Part shown: in pieces, positions 11,064 to 23,853 of the stretch
Layout: the number at the start of each line of letters is the position of its first letter
Numbering within the stretch: position 1 is the first letter of the stretch
Assembly (NCBI GenBank): GCA_051294375.1
Contig: CM119265.1
Location: 4,791,192-4,855,191 of the forward strand
Reading direction: 5' to 3'
Source: Paraspadella gotoi
Lineage: Eukaryota; Chaetognatha
Length of the DNA: 64,000 bases
Notes under the pieces: model-generated
Seen by the model: only the letters and a program-made list of their open reading frames with translations
Databases searched by the model: none
Told to the model about the DNA's origin: nothing
Program-made: the position numbers and the translations under genes

Positions 11064-12400
11064 CTTCCATGTCTCTTGTCTCTCCTCTTTTTATTCCTTT
11101 TATGCCTTTCTGATTCCTTCTCCCTCGCCTCCGGGGAAATTACGCCGATGCTACTCTCTCCTAACTGAATAAAAATCAACTCCCCACCATTTTTTTCCAT
11201 TTTCTCCACTTTCACTCTCTCGCTCTCTCGCTCTCTCGCTTTTTCTTATTCCATCGTGGTCTCTCTAGCTCTCAGTCCCTTCTCTCTCTCTTTTTCTCTC
11301 GGTGTCTGTCATTTGTTCTTCTCACCCGTCGCCTTTGTCAATTTCTCTCTATCTCTCTCTATCTCTCCCCCCTCTCTCTCTCTCTCTGGATCACCACAAC
11401 CCACACCCTCCACAACTTTCACCACTCCTCCCTCATTTTTCCAACGAGAAGCCTCGTCTAACAAAAGCCGGGCTCGGCTCAGCTGTTGTCGTTGTTGTCT
11501 ATTTTTTTTTTTTTTTTCAATTGAAACCTTTTTTTTTTCTCGATATTCCTATTCTAACGGGTTTCAACCGCCTAGCGCACGCCAATCTAAATCCTCCCCA
11601 TAGCCACACGCGCCTACCCGGCCCGGTGGCGTGAATTGCATTTCAAAATCGGTATTACGAGAGAATTAGCGCCGTGTTTGCGGTTGTGGCGTGGCTGAGC
11701 GGGAAAAAAAAGTACGGGGCGAGAGAGCGTGGATGGTGGAAGGCCGATTGGCGGGTAAGGGTCGCGAGGTAAGGTTCATGTTTTGAATTTATGGCAGCAA
11801 ATGAGTCGTGAGAGATTGGGCGAGTCTGCCCGGTGAGATTATTTTTTTTTAATTGCAATAAGAATACAAGTCTCAGAATTTAGAAAATGTCAGTGCGAAG
11901 GATTAATAAGAGGCGTCGGCGAGCTTTTGTTCAATAAAATATAAATATTGAATTAACTATGAAAATGAGAGGCCAAGATTAACTTCTCTCTCACTCTCAG
12001 CTCCCCCCCCTCGATATTTCTCTCGCCAGAGAAGAGAATAATAAGAGAGAAAGAGAAAAAAAATATTTTTTCTANNNNNNNNNNNNNNNNNNNNNNNNNN
12101 NNNNNNNNNNNNNNNNNNNNNNNNNNNNNNNNNNNNNNNNNNNNNNNNNNNNNNNNNNNNNNNNNNNNNNNNNNNNNNNNNNNNNNNNNNNNNNNNNNNN
12201 NNNNNNNNNNNNNNNNNNNNNNNNNNNNNNNNNNNNNNNNNNNNNNNNNNNNNNNNNNNNAGGGGGAGTTTGGAGAAAGATGGGAAGCGATCAAACTCAA
12301 AGACTAAAACCGGATTCCATAATTTACAACCATCATTAGAAGATCCATTTAAATTTTCCGCAAAATCTAAGGGGCAATTCGCTTAATTCGCTCTCTTCAT
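10991..12400. repeat. Block P, copy 1 (direct repeat of 20193-21512)
   Basis: Shared landmarks in order are CATTCA...CAACAGCGCTCTTC, a (CT)n tract, CGCCTCCGGG, GGATCACCACAACCCACACC, GCCGGGCTCGGCTCAGCTG, GTGGCGTGAATTGCA, GAATTAGCGCCGTGTTTGCG, and finally CCGGATTCCATAATTTACAA. An N gap occupies 12075-12260. The copies differ mainly by single-base indels. Neither copy holds a supported gene. Confidence 0.9.
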
Positions 12401-13306
12401 TTTGATCATTTTTTTTTCGGGGAGGGGAACAGTTTGGGGGGCGAGGGGGGGGGGACAAGGGGTCCGGTTTCCTCCTCTCTCCTCAATTTCTGTCGGAGAT
12501 GGAAGAAGAGAAAAATTTGGATTCCAGGGAGTCGATACTCCGTGGGAGGGAAATTCATAGGCCGGGGTTGATTGGATTCGACATGGAAAGCGAAGAGAAG
12601 AGAGAGAGAGAGAAAGAGAGAAGGAGAGAGAGAAGAGAAGAGGAGAGAGAATGAGAAGAAGGTACAGAGAGGACGAGATGATGAGAATAAGGAGAGACGA
12701 ATTAAGAGCGAATTGCCCCCTTAGATTTGCGGAAAATTTAAAATGGATCTCTAATGAATGGTTGTAAATTATATGAATCAGGGTTTTAGGTCTTTGATGG
12801 TTTTGATCGCTTCCCATCTTACTCCAAACTCCCCCTGAAATTCATTCCTACCCCCCGCACCCCCTGGCCCCGAATAAAATCCTGGAATCCTTGTCCCCCT
12901 CAAAAAAAAAAAAAAAACTCATTCATTTCATTCAGCTCGAATTGATTTCTTTCTTCGTTCGTGGTTTTTTTTTAATTAGGAAAAAAATATTTTTTTTTTC
13001 ATCTTTCTCCCTTTCCATCCCTTCTTATTAGATATTCTCTTCCTTTTTCTTCTCCTGCGAGAGAAATATCCGGAGGGAGCTTCTGAGAGTGAGAGAGGGA
13101 AGTTACTGGCCTCTCATTTTCATAGTTAATGTCAATATTATAATTTTATTGAAACAAAAGCCGCCCGACGGCGCTCTTATTAATCCTCAGCACATCATGA
13201 CATTTTCTAAATTCTGGAGACTTGTAATCTTTATTTCAATTAAAAAAAAAATTAAATTCCATCTTACACCTGGGCAGACTTCGCCATCTCTCTCAACGAC
13301 TGTCAT
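11800..13306. repeat. Local inverted repeat around 12.55 kb
   Basis: Bases 11800-12400 recur in reverse complement at about 12695-13306, for example the TTAGATTTTGCG / CGCAAAATCTAA and GAATTTAGAAAATGTCA segments. The middle (about 12405-12600) is the reverse complement of 21600-21778. The structure ends at a 25-N gap (13307-13331). Arm differences are mostly small indels. Confidence 0.85.
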
Positions 13307-13331
13307 NNNNNNNNNNNNNNNNNNNNNNNNN

Positions 13332-13822
13332 TGAGAAAATATGAGCAATTCTGTTTACTGCAAACGGTCGTCTTCGGTCGACGAGAAGAATGCTCTCATC
13401 CTAAAACTTTTGAACGGGATGACGCAATGACAAAGACGAAGAAAGGCCTCCGTGAGATATGGGATTATGGATATCTTCACCCTATTTGTTAACCAGGGAT
13501 CTGATTAGTTGTTAGTCTGTTGGACCTGCTCGACATCAGTGACCTGGTGTTTGCCGATTTGCTGAGGCTTGTCTTTACATCACGTAACCAGTTTCTCACC
13601 AACCGGGTGAATGTATCACGGGATTTGCAGGAGAAAATGTTCATTAACCTCCATGCGTCCATCCTATCGTCACGTCGAAATTACTCTCACCAACGAGCCC
13701 AAGTCCCCTAAGAAGTTTTTGTTTTCTGTCGCCCGCCAATTGCGCCGCGAAGTTGCTCTTAGTCAAAGATTATTGGACAAGTCACATCCTAATTGAACCT
13801 TTCTTTTCTCTTCTCTCTCCCT

Positions 13823-13861
<39 letters not shown>

Positions 13862-14805
13862 TCTTCTCTCTCTCCTTTCGTTAGTGGATTTAAATCTCCC
13901 TAATTAGGAGCGAGAATAACAACTTTTGTCAGAAATCAGTAAAAAAATGGAATTAGCGGTTTGCTTCATTAAATCTCTCTCCTAGAGTTTTAAAAAATTT
14001 TTTTTAAAATTTTTTAAAAAATTAACATTTTTTGTTTCTCAAAGAAACTCATTGTTTCATTGTTTTATCATGATACAAGTGCGTATTTAATAAGTCTCGG
14101 AAAAATTTTTATTTTAATAAAATAAAATTATTTTTCTTCAAATCGACTGAGAATAAAAAAAAAACGCGAGGAAAATGAAGTCATAATGAAATTATCTCAA
14201 GAGTTGTCTGGTTTTCGCTCAAACATGCTTCCTCTCCCTTCCGACCTCAAAAGAAAGGGGGAAAAAATTCAATTTTTACCAGTTCGGCCAAAAATTTTTT
14301 TTCGTGAGGGGGAAGAGAAGAGATGGAGAGAGAGAGAGAGAGAGAGAAGAGAGAAGAGAGAGAGAGAGAGGAGAGAGAAGAGAGAGAGAGAGAGGAGAGA
14401 AAATTTTTTTCTACTACCCCCCCTTTCAACTTAAACGAATTTTCATACAGGGGATAACGAGCCTCCAGCCTAAAAAAAAGAGACGAAAAAGATCGTTGCA
14501 TAAGTTAAAGAGGAAAGAAGGCAGCAAGGGTTTTTCTGCATTCGCGCCTTGCCGCGATCAACAATATGTCAAATTCGTTCAGAGCAAACGTTGCCCATTC
14601 CCAGCAGAAACACGAACAAAGCGGCACGAAACGAGAAGGCAAGACACGACGACGACGACAAAGAAGAAGAGCAATAAAATCTCCGCTCGTTGTGTATTGA
14701 ATAAAAAATTTTAATTATCTTTGGAATTATGGGTAGGCCCATCGATCTTGGAAAAAATGTCTTTGTATACGAGATACTCCTTCGATCGAGCGCTCGATGG
14801 GAAGT
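13332..14805. repeat. Inverted copy of 21999-23335
   Basis: This block begins directly after a 25-N gap. It is the reverse complement of about 21999-23335, and its first 1.1 kb is also a direct copy of 18990-20065. Landmarks are TTTACTGCAAACGGTCGTC, GGGATGACGCAATGA, GAGGCTTGTCTT, GTCTGGTTTTCGCTCAAACA, CAGTTCGGCC and CATACAGGGGATAACG. It contains (TC)n at 13825-13858 and a GA-rich tract at 14324-14400. The short open frames here do not stay open in the other copies, so no gene is called. Confidence 0.88.
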
Positions 14806-14977
14806 TTAAAGCACTACTGTAATCGATTAATATCAATGTACATATTATACAATAATTTGCAATCGAAACCTCCTGCATTGAACGAAGTGTCTCGCTCTCT
14901 TTCTCTTTCTGGTATGGTCATAAAATAACCGATCGAGATCTCTGTCGCCCAGTCCTGGCGCCGACTGCGCTCCGAAA

Positions 14978-15367
14978 ATGGCGGACCCCTGCGGTCACAT
15001 TTCGTTCGAGTCGTCGGAGCCGTAAGAATTGGGAGAACGTAATTGACGCCTTGTTCAGTCGGTAGCATCAAGGGAAAGACTTCCCATTATATGCTTTACT
15101 CACGTATGGCCGATTTTTTTTATCTGCTTCGTCGCTTCGTTTTTTCCATCCCGCTCTTGTTTTTTTCGTGGGGACAGTTTGGCCGAGGGCGTCGGTCGTC
15201 GTTCGTCGTTCGTTTTCGAACCCATTTTTTTTTTTCTTGGTTGTGGGTGTGAGACAGGTCGGGCCTCGTGGTTTTTCTCTCACATTTTGCTGTCTCGCAG
15301 GTGCATGGAAGAGATAAAAGGTGATTGCTTCCAAGAGAGGGCAGTGATATCCGTTGGGAGGGATTAG
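14978..15367 (+). CDS. Candidate two-exon mini-ORF (14978-15021, 15301-15367)
   Basis: This is unrecognised and short. Exon a begins at an ATG in good context (CCGAAAATGGCGG), reads MADPCGHISFESSE and reaches a donor GAGCC|GTAAGA at 15021/15022 in phase 2. After a 279-base intron a strong acceptor (TTTTTCTCTCACATTTTGCTGTCTCGCAG, ending at 15300) leads to an exon starting with one base. This completes a Pro codon and continues CMEEIKGDCFQERAVISVGR D, with TAG at 15365-15367. The joined product would be 36 residues. Another open frame continues from 15357 with protein-like composition (GISLLSRFYFGSSSAQ...), so a one-base sequence error could lengthen the product. The block is single copy in the window but sits inside the error-prone mosaic. 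It could be a nested gene, a fragment, or chance. Confidence 0.27.
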
Positions 15368-15597
15368 CTTACTGTCGCGCTTTTACTTTGGGTCTTCGTC
15401 CGCCCAAAAAGTCTCCCGACCAGTCAATGAAAGTGATGCCGACAAGAGATTGATTGGGGAATTGCGACGTAGTGGGAAGCGGAAGATAAGAAGAGATGAG
15501 AGAGAGGAGAGAGAGAGTGAGAGGGAACAGAGATATAGGAACGAGAAAAAGAAGGAAGAGAGAATAGAAGAAGGTAAGAATGGAGAATACTGAAATA

Positions 15598-16360
15598 AGG
15601 CGACGAGAAAAAAATGCAAGTGATTCATGGAATCTCTTGATGCCGACTGACGGGCGTCAATTTTGCCAACGGTCGAACCACGAAATGCCAGATTTCTTCG
15701 ACCATGCGCCCGACTGGAAGAATTTTTATGAAATTGGTACAACCAATATAAAAATTATCCATACATTTAATAAATAAGCTATCTTGCCCCTGACATTGGA
15801 CAGGCTTTGGTGGTTTAAGGCCTCCATCCCTCTTACAAGATAATGACATAGCAGGTCCCTGCAAGCTTTCAATCAAGACTCTCTCACAGTCTCGTTTATT
15901 CACTCCCAGAGTATAAAACCAGAAAAAAAACAACTTGTTATTAGGTTCGATTGAAATTATTGTATAATTATTCATGATATAATGATACAATGCTTAAAAA
16001 CTTCCATCGAGCGCTCGCTCGAAGGGAGTATCTCGTGAGTACAAAGACATTTTTTCCAGATCGAGGCCTCCCATAATTCAAAGATATCAATTTTTTAATA
16101 AACACAACGAGCGGAGATTTTATTGCTTTTCTCTTGTCGTCGTCGTCGTTGCCCTTCTCCGGTTGCGTGTTGTTGCTGGGATGAAATCGTTTGTTGACGG
16201 AATTTGCATATTGTTGATCCGGAGGCGCGATGCAGAAACCCTTGCTGCCTTCTTTCTCTTTTACTTATGCAACGATTTTTTTCTCTCTTTTTTTAGGCTG
16301 GAGGCGTTATCCCCTGTATGAAAATTCGTTTAAGTTGAAAGGGGGGGTAGTAGAAAAATT
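15598..16360. repeat. Direct copy of 21782-22376
   Basis: Both copies begin GGCGACGAGAAAAAAATGCA and share GATGCCGACTGACGGGCGTC, CGAACCACGAAATGCC, GATCCGGAGGCGCGATGCAG and GTTTAAGTTGAAAGGGGGGG. This copy has about 170 extra bases near 15745-15940. Its last 360 bases are also the reverse complement of 14410-14805. It ends at a 25-N gap (16361-16385). Confidence 0.85.
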
Positions 16361-16398
16361 NNNNNNNNNNNNNNNNNNNNNNNNNAAAAAAGAGAGAG

Positions 16399-17058
16399 AT
16401 AGTCCAATTAACGACCGGACAGTTTTACGGTTTTACGGCCAAAACGGTTCTTCAGTAATTTCGGACAAGGAAGAGAGACCAAGGAGAAAGAGAGAGAGAG
16501 AGAGAGTTTTCACCAATCAGCAGCCCGAGTGAATGAGAGACAAGACAGACAGAGAAGAAGAGAGAGACAGAGAGGGATGGGCGCGTCTGCCCGTAAAATT
16601 CTGGTTATTCCGCGCTCGTGTTAGTTTGTAATTTTACACTGTAAAACAGTAATGGCGATACGACGAGGCGGGAACTTTAATCGTCGCCCATGCGTCGCGT
16701 GGGGGAGCAGTTTGTTTTGATCGTTAAAGAAGAACGTTGGGTACCCGTTTTAAACGAGATCCGTTATTAAAGAGATGTTCAATTAAAAAAAAAAGAAAGT
16801 ATTGAATATTTCGGTCATTGGCATTGATCGGAAATTGAGAGAAATGATAAAATGCAATCGACCCTTAAGGTTACAGTGATAATTTTACTTTCATTTTTTA
16901 AAAAATACCGCCAGAATTTTATTGTTATCGCATAGAAATCTTGGTACACGCCATTCCCTTTAGCAAACGAGTACAAAACTTTGAAACAGTGTTCCAAAGA
17001 ATTACAAACTGTTGTCGAGTCAGCCGGGGGGTTTATGGATAATTTATAACCGGGGTGC

Positions 17059-17140
<82 letters not shown>

Positions 17141-18433
17141 AGAGAGTATCATCGTAAAAACAAATGCCCAAGCGAAAGCGTCGAACCAAGAGTTTTGTAA
17201 CCTCCGGAACTGTAACTGCCGAGCGAGTTATAGACCCAATATTTATGCTTTTATATTATCTTCTATGTTTCCTTTGAATTGAACGAGAGTAAAAAATTCA
17301 TATTTATTGAATCCGCCAGCAAATATCATAACAACACAAAAAATAGTTCTTTGTTCTTCTTTATTACTCACAGTAATTTCTCTAATCTAACCCACGGATC
17401 GCTTCGTTTCACATTCCTAAACGAATTATCATGTCTACAAAAGGTAATGTTTCCTCTCACACGTGGAACGAAATGGGTAAGTTAATATCTCCAGTGAGTC
17501 TCTCGCGTAACTAGGTGATATACGGAAGGAATATTCTCATGTCATTCCATCCACCGTCCCCATCTTCAAACTCTAAACACCACATCTCACCTTCTATATC
17601 AGAAATGTCCCGCTTTCTTTTAAGGTGAAAAAAAAATTTGAAAAGGGGGGGGGGAAAGTTTCCTTATAATGGTTACTGGGTCGAAATTACAGATTAAAGG
17701 AAGACTCCGTGGGTTTATGCCACGTCGGGGACGCGGCGACATACGCTTACGTAGGCCTGATTGCTTACTGCAGTATAGGCGGGAATGCTATCGCGGCATT
17801 AAACTAGGCGGAACGACGTGGAGCGGAGCAGCCAAGATACATCCAATTATTCAACGATTGCACGAAAGACAGCAAAATCGTATTGGGAAAAAAATGCGTC
17901 GGTGGTGAAAATTGTTAATCGAGTTGCAGAAAAAAAAGTAAGGCCTTGATGGTTTCATTGTGTAGAAATTGAAAGTTTTGAATGAATGACGGGTCTCCAC
18001 CTCTCAAGGCAGCGGATGGCAGGGTAGGGTTTTCAGGGTGAGTTGATAATGAGTACAAATTAAAAAAACAAAAAAGCAAAATTCCGAATATTAAAAAAGA
18101 CAATAAAATTTAAAAGTCGCAAACTCGGCGCTAAACCCTCAATCAAGAATGAAGGAAAAATCGTTTTTTTTTAACAGGAAGTGGCTGGTGACGTAGAACG
18201 ACTGGACGCCTTCGCCCAAAATTTCCGTCTCGTTCGTCTTCGTCGTCTTGGCCGTCTTCGCCGTCTTGCCGCCCACCAGTTTCGAATTCGACCCCCGTTC
18301 CATTTTCTCTCTTTATTTTTGCTTTTCCTCGGCGAAATATAGTACTCTCGTAAGTGGCCCCCTCTTTGATTGTCTTCGCTCTCCTCCTTTTCTTCGAAAT
18401 GCCCTTATTTTACGCTCATGGCTGACTGGCTGG

Positions 18434-18471
<38 letters not shown>

Positions 18472-19969
18472 TTTCTTTCTTTCTTATCTTTCTTTTTTCT
18501 TTCTTTCTTTCTTTCTTTTTTCCTTTTCCCCTTTTTCTTTTTTTTCCTTTTTTCTTTTTTATCTTATCTTGATCTTATCTTTCTTCTTTCTCTGAGAGGC
18601 AAGAAGACAATAAAAAAGCTCTATCGTCAAAACCGAATTGGACGCATTTCTTACCTACAGAACCGTAACGACAGTAGCGTTAACTAGTCACGTTACGCCG
18701 TATCGACTCTGCTTAGCCCTAACCAATCGGAACGTTCCCAATTTCAGAGAGAGTATTGAAGTGGGGGAGAAAGATTCAGTGCAAAGGGAGAAGAAGAGAA
18801 GAAGGCAAGAAAAAGGAAAGCAGTGACCACTTTCGCAACGAAAGAGTCGCGCTTGTCGAGCAAAGAGGCGGTTAATGTAAAGGAGGATAATTAGGAAAAG
18901 AGATCGTTGTAAAAAGTGTCGGAAGATTGACTGGGCTAAAGGACATTTTTCAATGGTGAGCTTTACAAACGAAGGCTCATGGAAAAGGGGGGAGAGAAAA
19001 TGAGCAATTGTTTACTGCAAACGGTCGTCTTCGTTCGACGAGAAGGATGCTCTCATGACAATCCTTTTGAACGGGATGACGCAATGAACAAAGACGAAGA
19101 AAGGCCCCGTGAGATATGGGATTAGTGGATATTCTTAACCGCTATTTTTAACCAGGAACTCTGTTGTTTTTCTGTTGGACGCCTGCTCGACTCAGTCCTG
19201 GTGAGTTTGGCCGATTGCTGAGGCTTGTCTTCTCTCACGTAACAGTTTCTCACCAGGACCGTGATATGTATCACGGGATTTAGCAGGAAGAAAATGTTCA
19301 TTAACTCCATGCTCCATCGTCTATCGTCACGTCGAAAATTACTCTCACCAACGAGCCCAAGTCCCTCAAGAAGTTTTTTTTGTTTCTGTCGCGCCGCAAT
19401 TGCGGCGAATGTGCTCTTAGTCAAGAGTTATTGGACAAGTACATCTAATTGAACCTTTCTTTCCTTCTCTCTCTCCTCCCTCTCTCTCTCTCTCTCTCTC
19501 TCCTCTCTCTCGTCTCTCGTACTTCCTCTTCTTTCGGAGTTGGATTTAATCTCCTAATTAGAGGGAGAATAACAACTTTTAGTCAGAAATCGTAAAAAAA
19601 ATGGAATTAGCGGTTTAGCTTCATTAAATCTCTCCCAGAGTATTTAAAAAATTTTTTTTAAATTTCAAAAAATTAACATTTTTTGTTTCTCAAAGAGAAC
19701 TCAATTGTTCATTGTTTTATCAATGAATCAAGTGCGTTATTTAATAAGTCTCGAAAATTTATTTTTTTTAAATAAAATAAAATATTTTTCTTCAAATCGA
19801 CTGAGAATTAAAAAAAACGCGAGAGAAATGAAGTCATAAATGAAATTTATCTCAAGGTTGTCTGGTTTTCGCTCAAACATGCTTCCATCTCGCCCGACCT
19901 CAAAGAAAGGGGAAAAATTCATTTTTTACCAGTTCGGCCCAGAAAATTTTTTTTTCGTGAGGGAAAAGA

Positions 19970-20015
<46 letters not shown>

Positions 20016-20065
20016 AGAAGAGAGAGAGGAGAGAGAGAGAGGAAGAGAGAGAGAGAGAGAAATTA
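16399..20065. repeat. Left arm of a 3.5-kb inverted repeat
   Basis: This arm is the reverse complement of about 22380-25812. Landmarks in order are ACAGTTTTACGGTTTTACGG, the (GA)n tract at 17062-17136, GGACGCGGCGACATACGCT, GGCGGAACGACGTGGAGCGG, GACGCCTTCGCCC with a GTC-rich run, (TC)n then (CTTT)n at 18438-18560, and the block shared with 13332-14410. The arms differ mainly by one- to three-base indels, which break every open frame in one copy or the other (for example the 79-codon frame at 17669-17908). No gene is called. Confidence 0.9.
17062..17136. repeat. (GA)n microsatellite
   Basis: About 75 bases of GA. The inverted copy at 25137-25182 is only about 46 bases long, so the tract length differs between arms. 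Confidence 0.95.
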
Positions 20066-20192
20066 AAAAAATTTTCCGAGACTTTATTAAATAACGCACT
20101 TGTATTCATTGATAAAACAATGACAATGAGTTTCTTTGAGAAACAAAAATGTTAATTTTTTGAAAAAAAAAAAAAAGAAAAAGAGAGAGATC

Positions 20193-20215
20193 AAGACATT
20201 CACAACAGCGCTCTT

Positions 20216-20248
<33 letters not shown>

Positions 20249-21512
20249 TCTCTCTTCCTTCCCTTCCATGTCTTTTGTCTCTCCTCTTTTTATTCCTTTT
20301 ATGCTTTCTGATTCCTCTCCCTCGCCTCCGGGAATACGCCGATGCTACTCTCTCCTAACTGAATAAAAATCAACTCCCCACCATTTTTTTCCATTTTCTC
20401 CCACTTTCACTCTCTTCGCTCCTGCATCCGCTCTCTCGCTTTTTTCTTATCCATCGTGGTCTCTCTAGCTCTCCATCCTTCTCTTCTCTTTTTCTCATCG
20501 GTGTCTGTCATTTGTTCTTCTCACCCGTCGACCTTTGTCAATTTCTCTCTATCTCTCTCTATCTCTCCCCTCTCTCTCTCTCTCTGGATCACCACAACCC
20601 ACACCCTCCACAACTTTCACCTCTCCTCCTCATTTCCAACCAGAGAAGCCTCGTCTAAACAAAAGCCGGGCTCGGCTCAGCTGTTGTCGTTGTTGTCTAT
20701 TCTTTTTTTTTTTTTTAAATTGAAAGCTTTTTTTTTTCTCGATATTTCCTATTCTAACGGGTTTCAACCGCCTAGCGCACGCCAATCTAAATCCTCCCAT
20801 AGCCACACGCGCCATACCCGGCCCGGTGGCGTGAATTGCAGTTTCAAAATCGGTATTACGAGAGAATTAGCGCCGTGTTTGCGGTTGTGGGCGGTGCTGA
20901 GCGGGAAAAAAAAGTACGGGGCGAGAGAGCGTGGATGGTGGAAGCCGATTGGCGGGTAGGGTCGCGAGGAGTAAGGTTCATGTTTTGAATTTAGCACAAA
21001 TGATCCTGAAGTTCGAGTCTCTGAAGTATTTTTTAATTGCAATGAAGATACAAGTCTCAGAATTTAGAAAATGTCAGTGCGAAGGATTAATAAGAGGCGT
21101 CGGCGAGCTTTTGTTCAATAAAATATAAATATTGAATTAACTATGAGAAATGAGAGGCCAAGATATAACTTCTCTCTCACTCTCAGCTCCCCCCTCGATA
21201 TTTCTCTCGCCAGAGAAGGAGAATAATAAGAGAGAAAGAGAAAAAAAATATTTTTTTCTAATTAAAACGAACGAGAAATCAATTTCGAGCTGATGAATGA
21301 ATGAGTTTTTTTTTTTTTTTGAGGGGGAAGATTCAGGATTTTATTCGGGCCAGGGGGGGGCGGGGGGAGGAATATTCAGGGGGAGTTTGGAGAAAAGATG
21401 GGAAGCGATCAAAACTCAAAGACTAAAACCGGATTCCATAATTTACAACCATCATTAGAAGATCCATTTAAATTTTCCGCAAAATCTAAGGGGCAATTCG
21501 CTTAATTCGCTC
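20193..21512. repeat. Block P, copy 2
   Basis: Direct copy of 10991-12400. It covers sequence that is N in the other copy, including a T-run and a G-rich run near 21303-21370 that also appear inverted at about 12850-12920. It is preceded by a short foldback (20073-20172) identical in arrangement to 22650-22750. Confidence 0.9.
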
Positions 21513-21539
21513 TTCTTCTTCTCTCTCTCTCTCTCTCTG

Positions 21540-21576
<37 letters not shown>

Positions 21577-21781
21577 TCTCTCTCTCTCTCTCTCTCTCTC
21601 TCGCTTTCCATGTCGAATCCAATCAACCCGGGATGAATTTCCCTCCCACGGATATCGACTCCCTGGAATCGAAGTTTTTCTCTCTTCCATCTCGACAGAA
21701 ATTGAGAGAAAACCGGGACCCTTGGTCCCCCCCCCCTCGCCCCCCCAAACTGTCCCTCCCCGAAAAAAAAAGAGATGAAAA

Positions 21782-22376
21782 TGGCGACGAGAAAAAAATG
21801 CAAGTGATTCATGGAATCTCTTGATGCCGACTGACGGGCGTCATTTTGCCAACGGTCCGAACCACGAAATGCCAAGATTTTCTTCGACAATGCGCCCGAT
21901 GGAAGAATTTTTATTTTTATAATACCAAAAAAAAAAACTCTGTTAATCATGTTTCGATTGAAATTAATTGTATAACTATTACATGATATAATGATACAAT
22001 TGTTAAAAACTTCCAATCGACGCGCTCGATTCGAAGGGTACAAAAGACATTTTTTTCCAGATCGAGGCCTCCCATAATTCAAAGATATCAATTTTTTTAA
22101 TAACACAAACGAGCGGAGATTTTATTGCTTTTCTTGTCTCGTGTCGTCGTCGTGCCTGTCTCGTTCGCCCTTCTCCGTTGCGGTGGTTGTTGCTGGGATG
22201 AAATCGTTTGTTGACGGAATTTGCATATTGTTGATCCGGAGGCGCGATGCAGAAACCCTTGCTGCCTTCTTTCTCTTTTAACTTATGCAACGATTTTTTC
22301 TCTCTTTTTTAGGCTGGAGGCGTTATCCCCTGTATGAAAATTCGTTTAAGTTGAAAGGGGGGGTAGTAAGAAAAAT
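21782..22376. repeat. Direct copy of 15598-16360
   Basis: See the partner block. This copy continues without a gap into the right arm at 22380, so 20193-25812 reads as one continuous unit of about 5.6 kb. Confidence 0.85.
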
Positions 22377-22379
22377 ATT

Positions 22380-22415
22380 TCTCTCTCTCCTCTCTCTCTC
22401 TCTCTCTCCTCTCTC

Positions 22416-22455
<40 letters not shown>

Positions 22456-22864
22456 ACGAAAAAAAAAATGTTTGGCCGAACTGGTAAAATTGAATTTTTT
22501 CCCCTTTCTTTGAGGTCGGAGGGAGAGGAAGCATGTTTGAGCGAAACCAGACAACCTATGAGATAAATTTCATTATGACTTCATTCCTCGCGTTTTTTTT
22601 TTTTATTCTCAGTCGATTTGAAAGAAAATATTTTATTTTAAAAAAAAAAATTTTCCGAGACTTTATTAAATAACGCACTTGTATTCATTGATAAAACAAT
22701 GACAATGAGTTTCTTTGAGAAACAAAAATGTTAATTTTTTGAAAAAAAAAACTTTTTTTAAAACTCTGGAGAGATTTAATGAAGCAAACCGCTAATTTCC
22801 CTTTTTACGATTTCCTGACAAAAAGTTGTTATTCTCCTAATTAGGGTTAATCCAAACTACGAAA

Positions 22865-22947
<83 letters not shown>

Positions 22948-23765
22948 AAGGGGTTCAATTAGATGGACTTGGTCCAATAATCTTGACTAAGAGCAATTCG
23001 CCGCAATGCGGGCGCACAGACTTCTTGAGACTTGGGCCGTTTGGTGAGAGTAATTTTCGAGCGTGAACGATGGACGATGGAGTTAATGACATTTCCTGCT
23101 AATCCGTGATACTTCCCGTGAGAAACTGGTTAGTGAGAAAGACAAGCCTCAGCAATCGGCACACTGAGTCGAGCAGTCCACAGAAAACTAACACAAGAGT
23201 CCTGGTTAAAATGGGTAATATCCACTATCCATATCTCAGCGGGGCCTTTCTTCGTCTTTGTCATTGCGTCATCCGTTCAAAGTGATGGAGCATTCTCGTC
23301 GACGAAGACGTTTGCAGTAAACAATTGGCCATTTTCCTCCCCCCTTTCCATGAGCCTCGTTTGTAAGCTCCACCATTGAAAAATGTTCCTTAGCCCAGTC
23401 AATCTCCGACACTTTTTACAAACGAACTTTTCCCTATTATCCTCCTTTACTTTAACCGCCTCTTTCTCGACAAGCGGACTCTTTCGTTGCGAAAAGTGGT
23501 CACTGCTTCCTTTTTCTTGCCTTCTTCTCTTCTTCTCTCTTTGCCACAGAATCTTTCTCCCCCACTTCAATACTCTCTCGAAAATGGGAACGTCCGATTG
23601 GTTAGGGCTAAGCAAGTCGATACGCGGTAACGTGACGTTAACGCTACTGTCGTTACGGTTCTGTAGGTAAGAAATGGTTCCAAGTCGGTTTTGACGAAGA
23701 GCTTTTTCTTTGTCTTCTTGCCTCTAAGAGAAAGAAAAGAAAGAAAGAAAGAAAAGAAAAGGAAA

Positions 23766-23810
<45 letters not shown>

Positions 23811-23812
23811 AG

Positions 23813-23853
<41 letters not shown>

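Noticed and set aside
13520-13711. 63-codon frame in a block present three times
   Set aside because: The frame is not kept in the copies at 18990-19450 or 22960-23335.
17669-17908. 79-codon frame in the 3.5-kb inverted repeat
   Set aside because: The other copy (24425-24769) carries indels that change the frame, so at least one version is broken and neither can be trusted.
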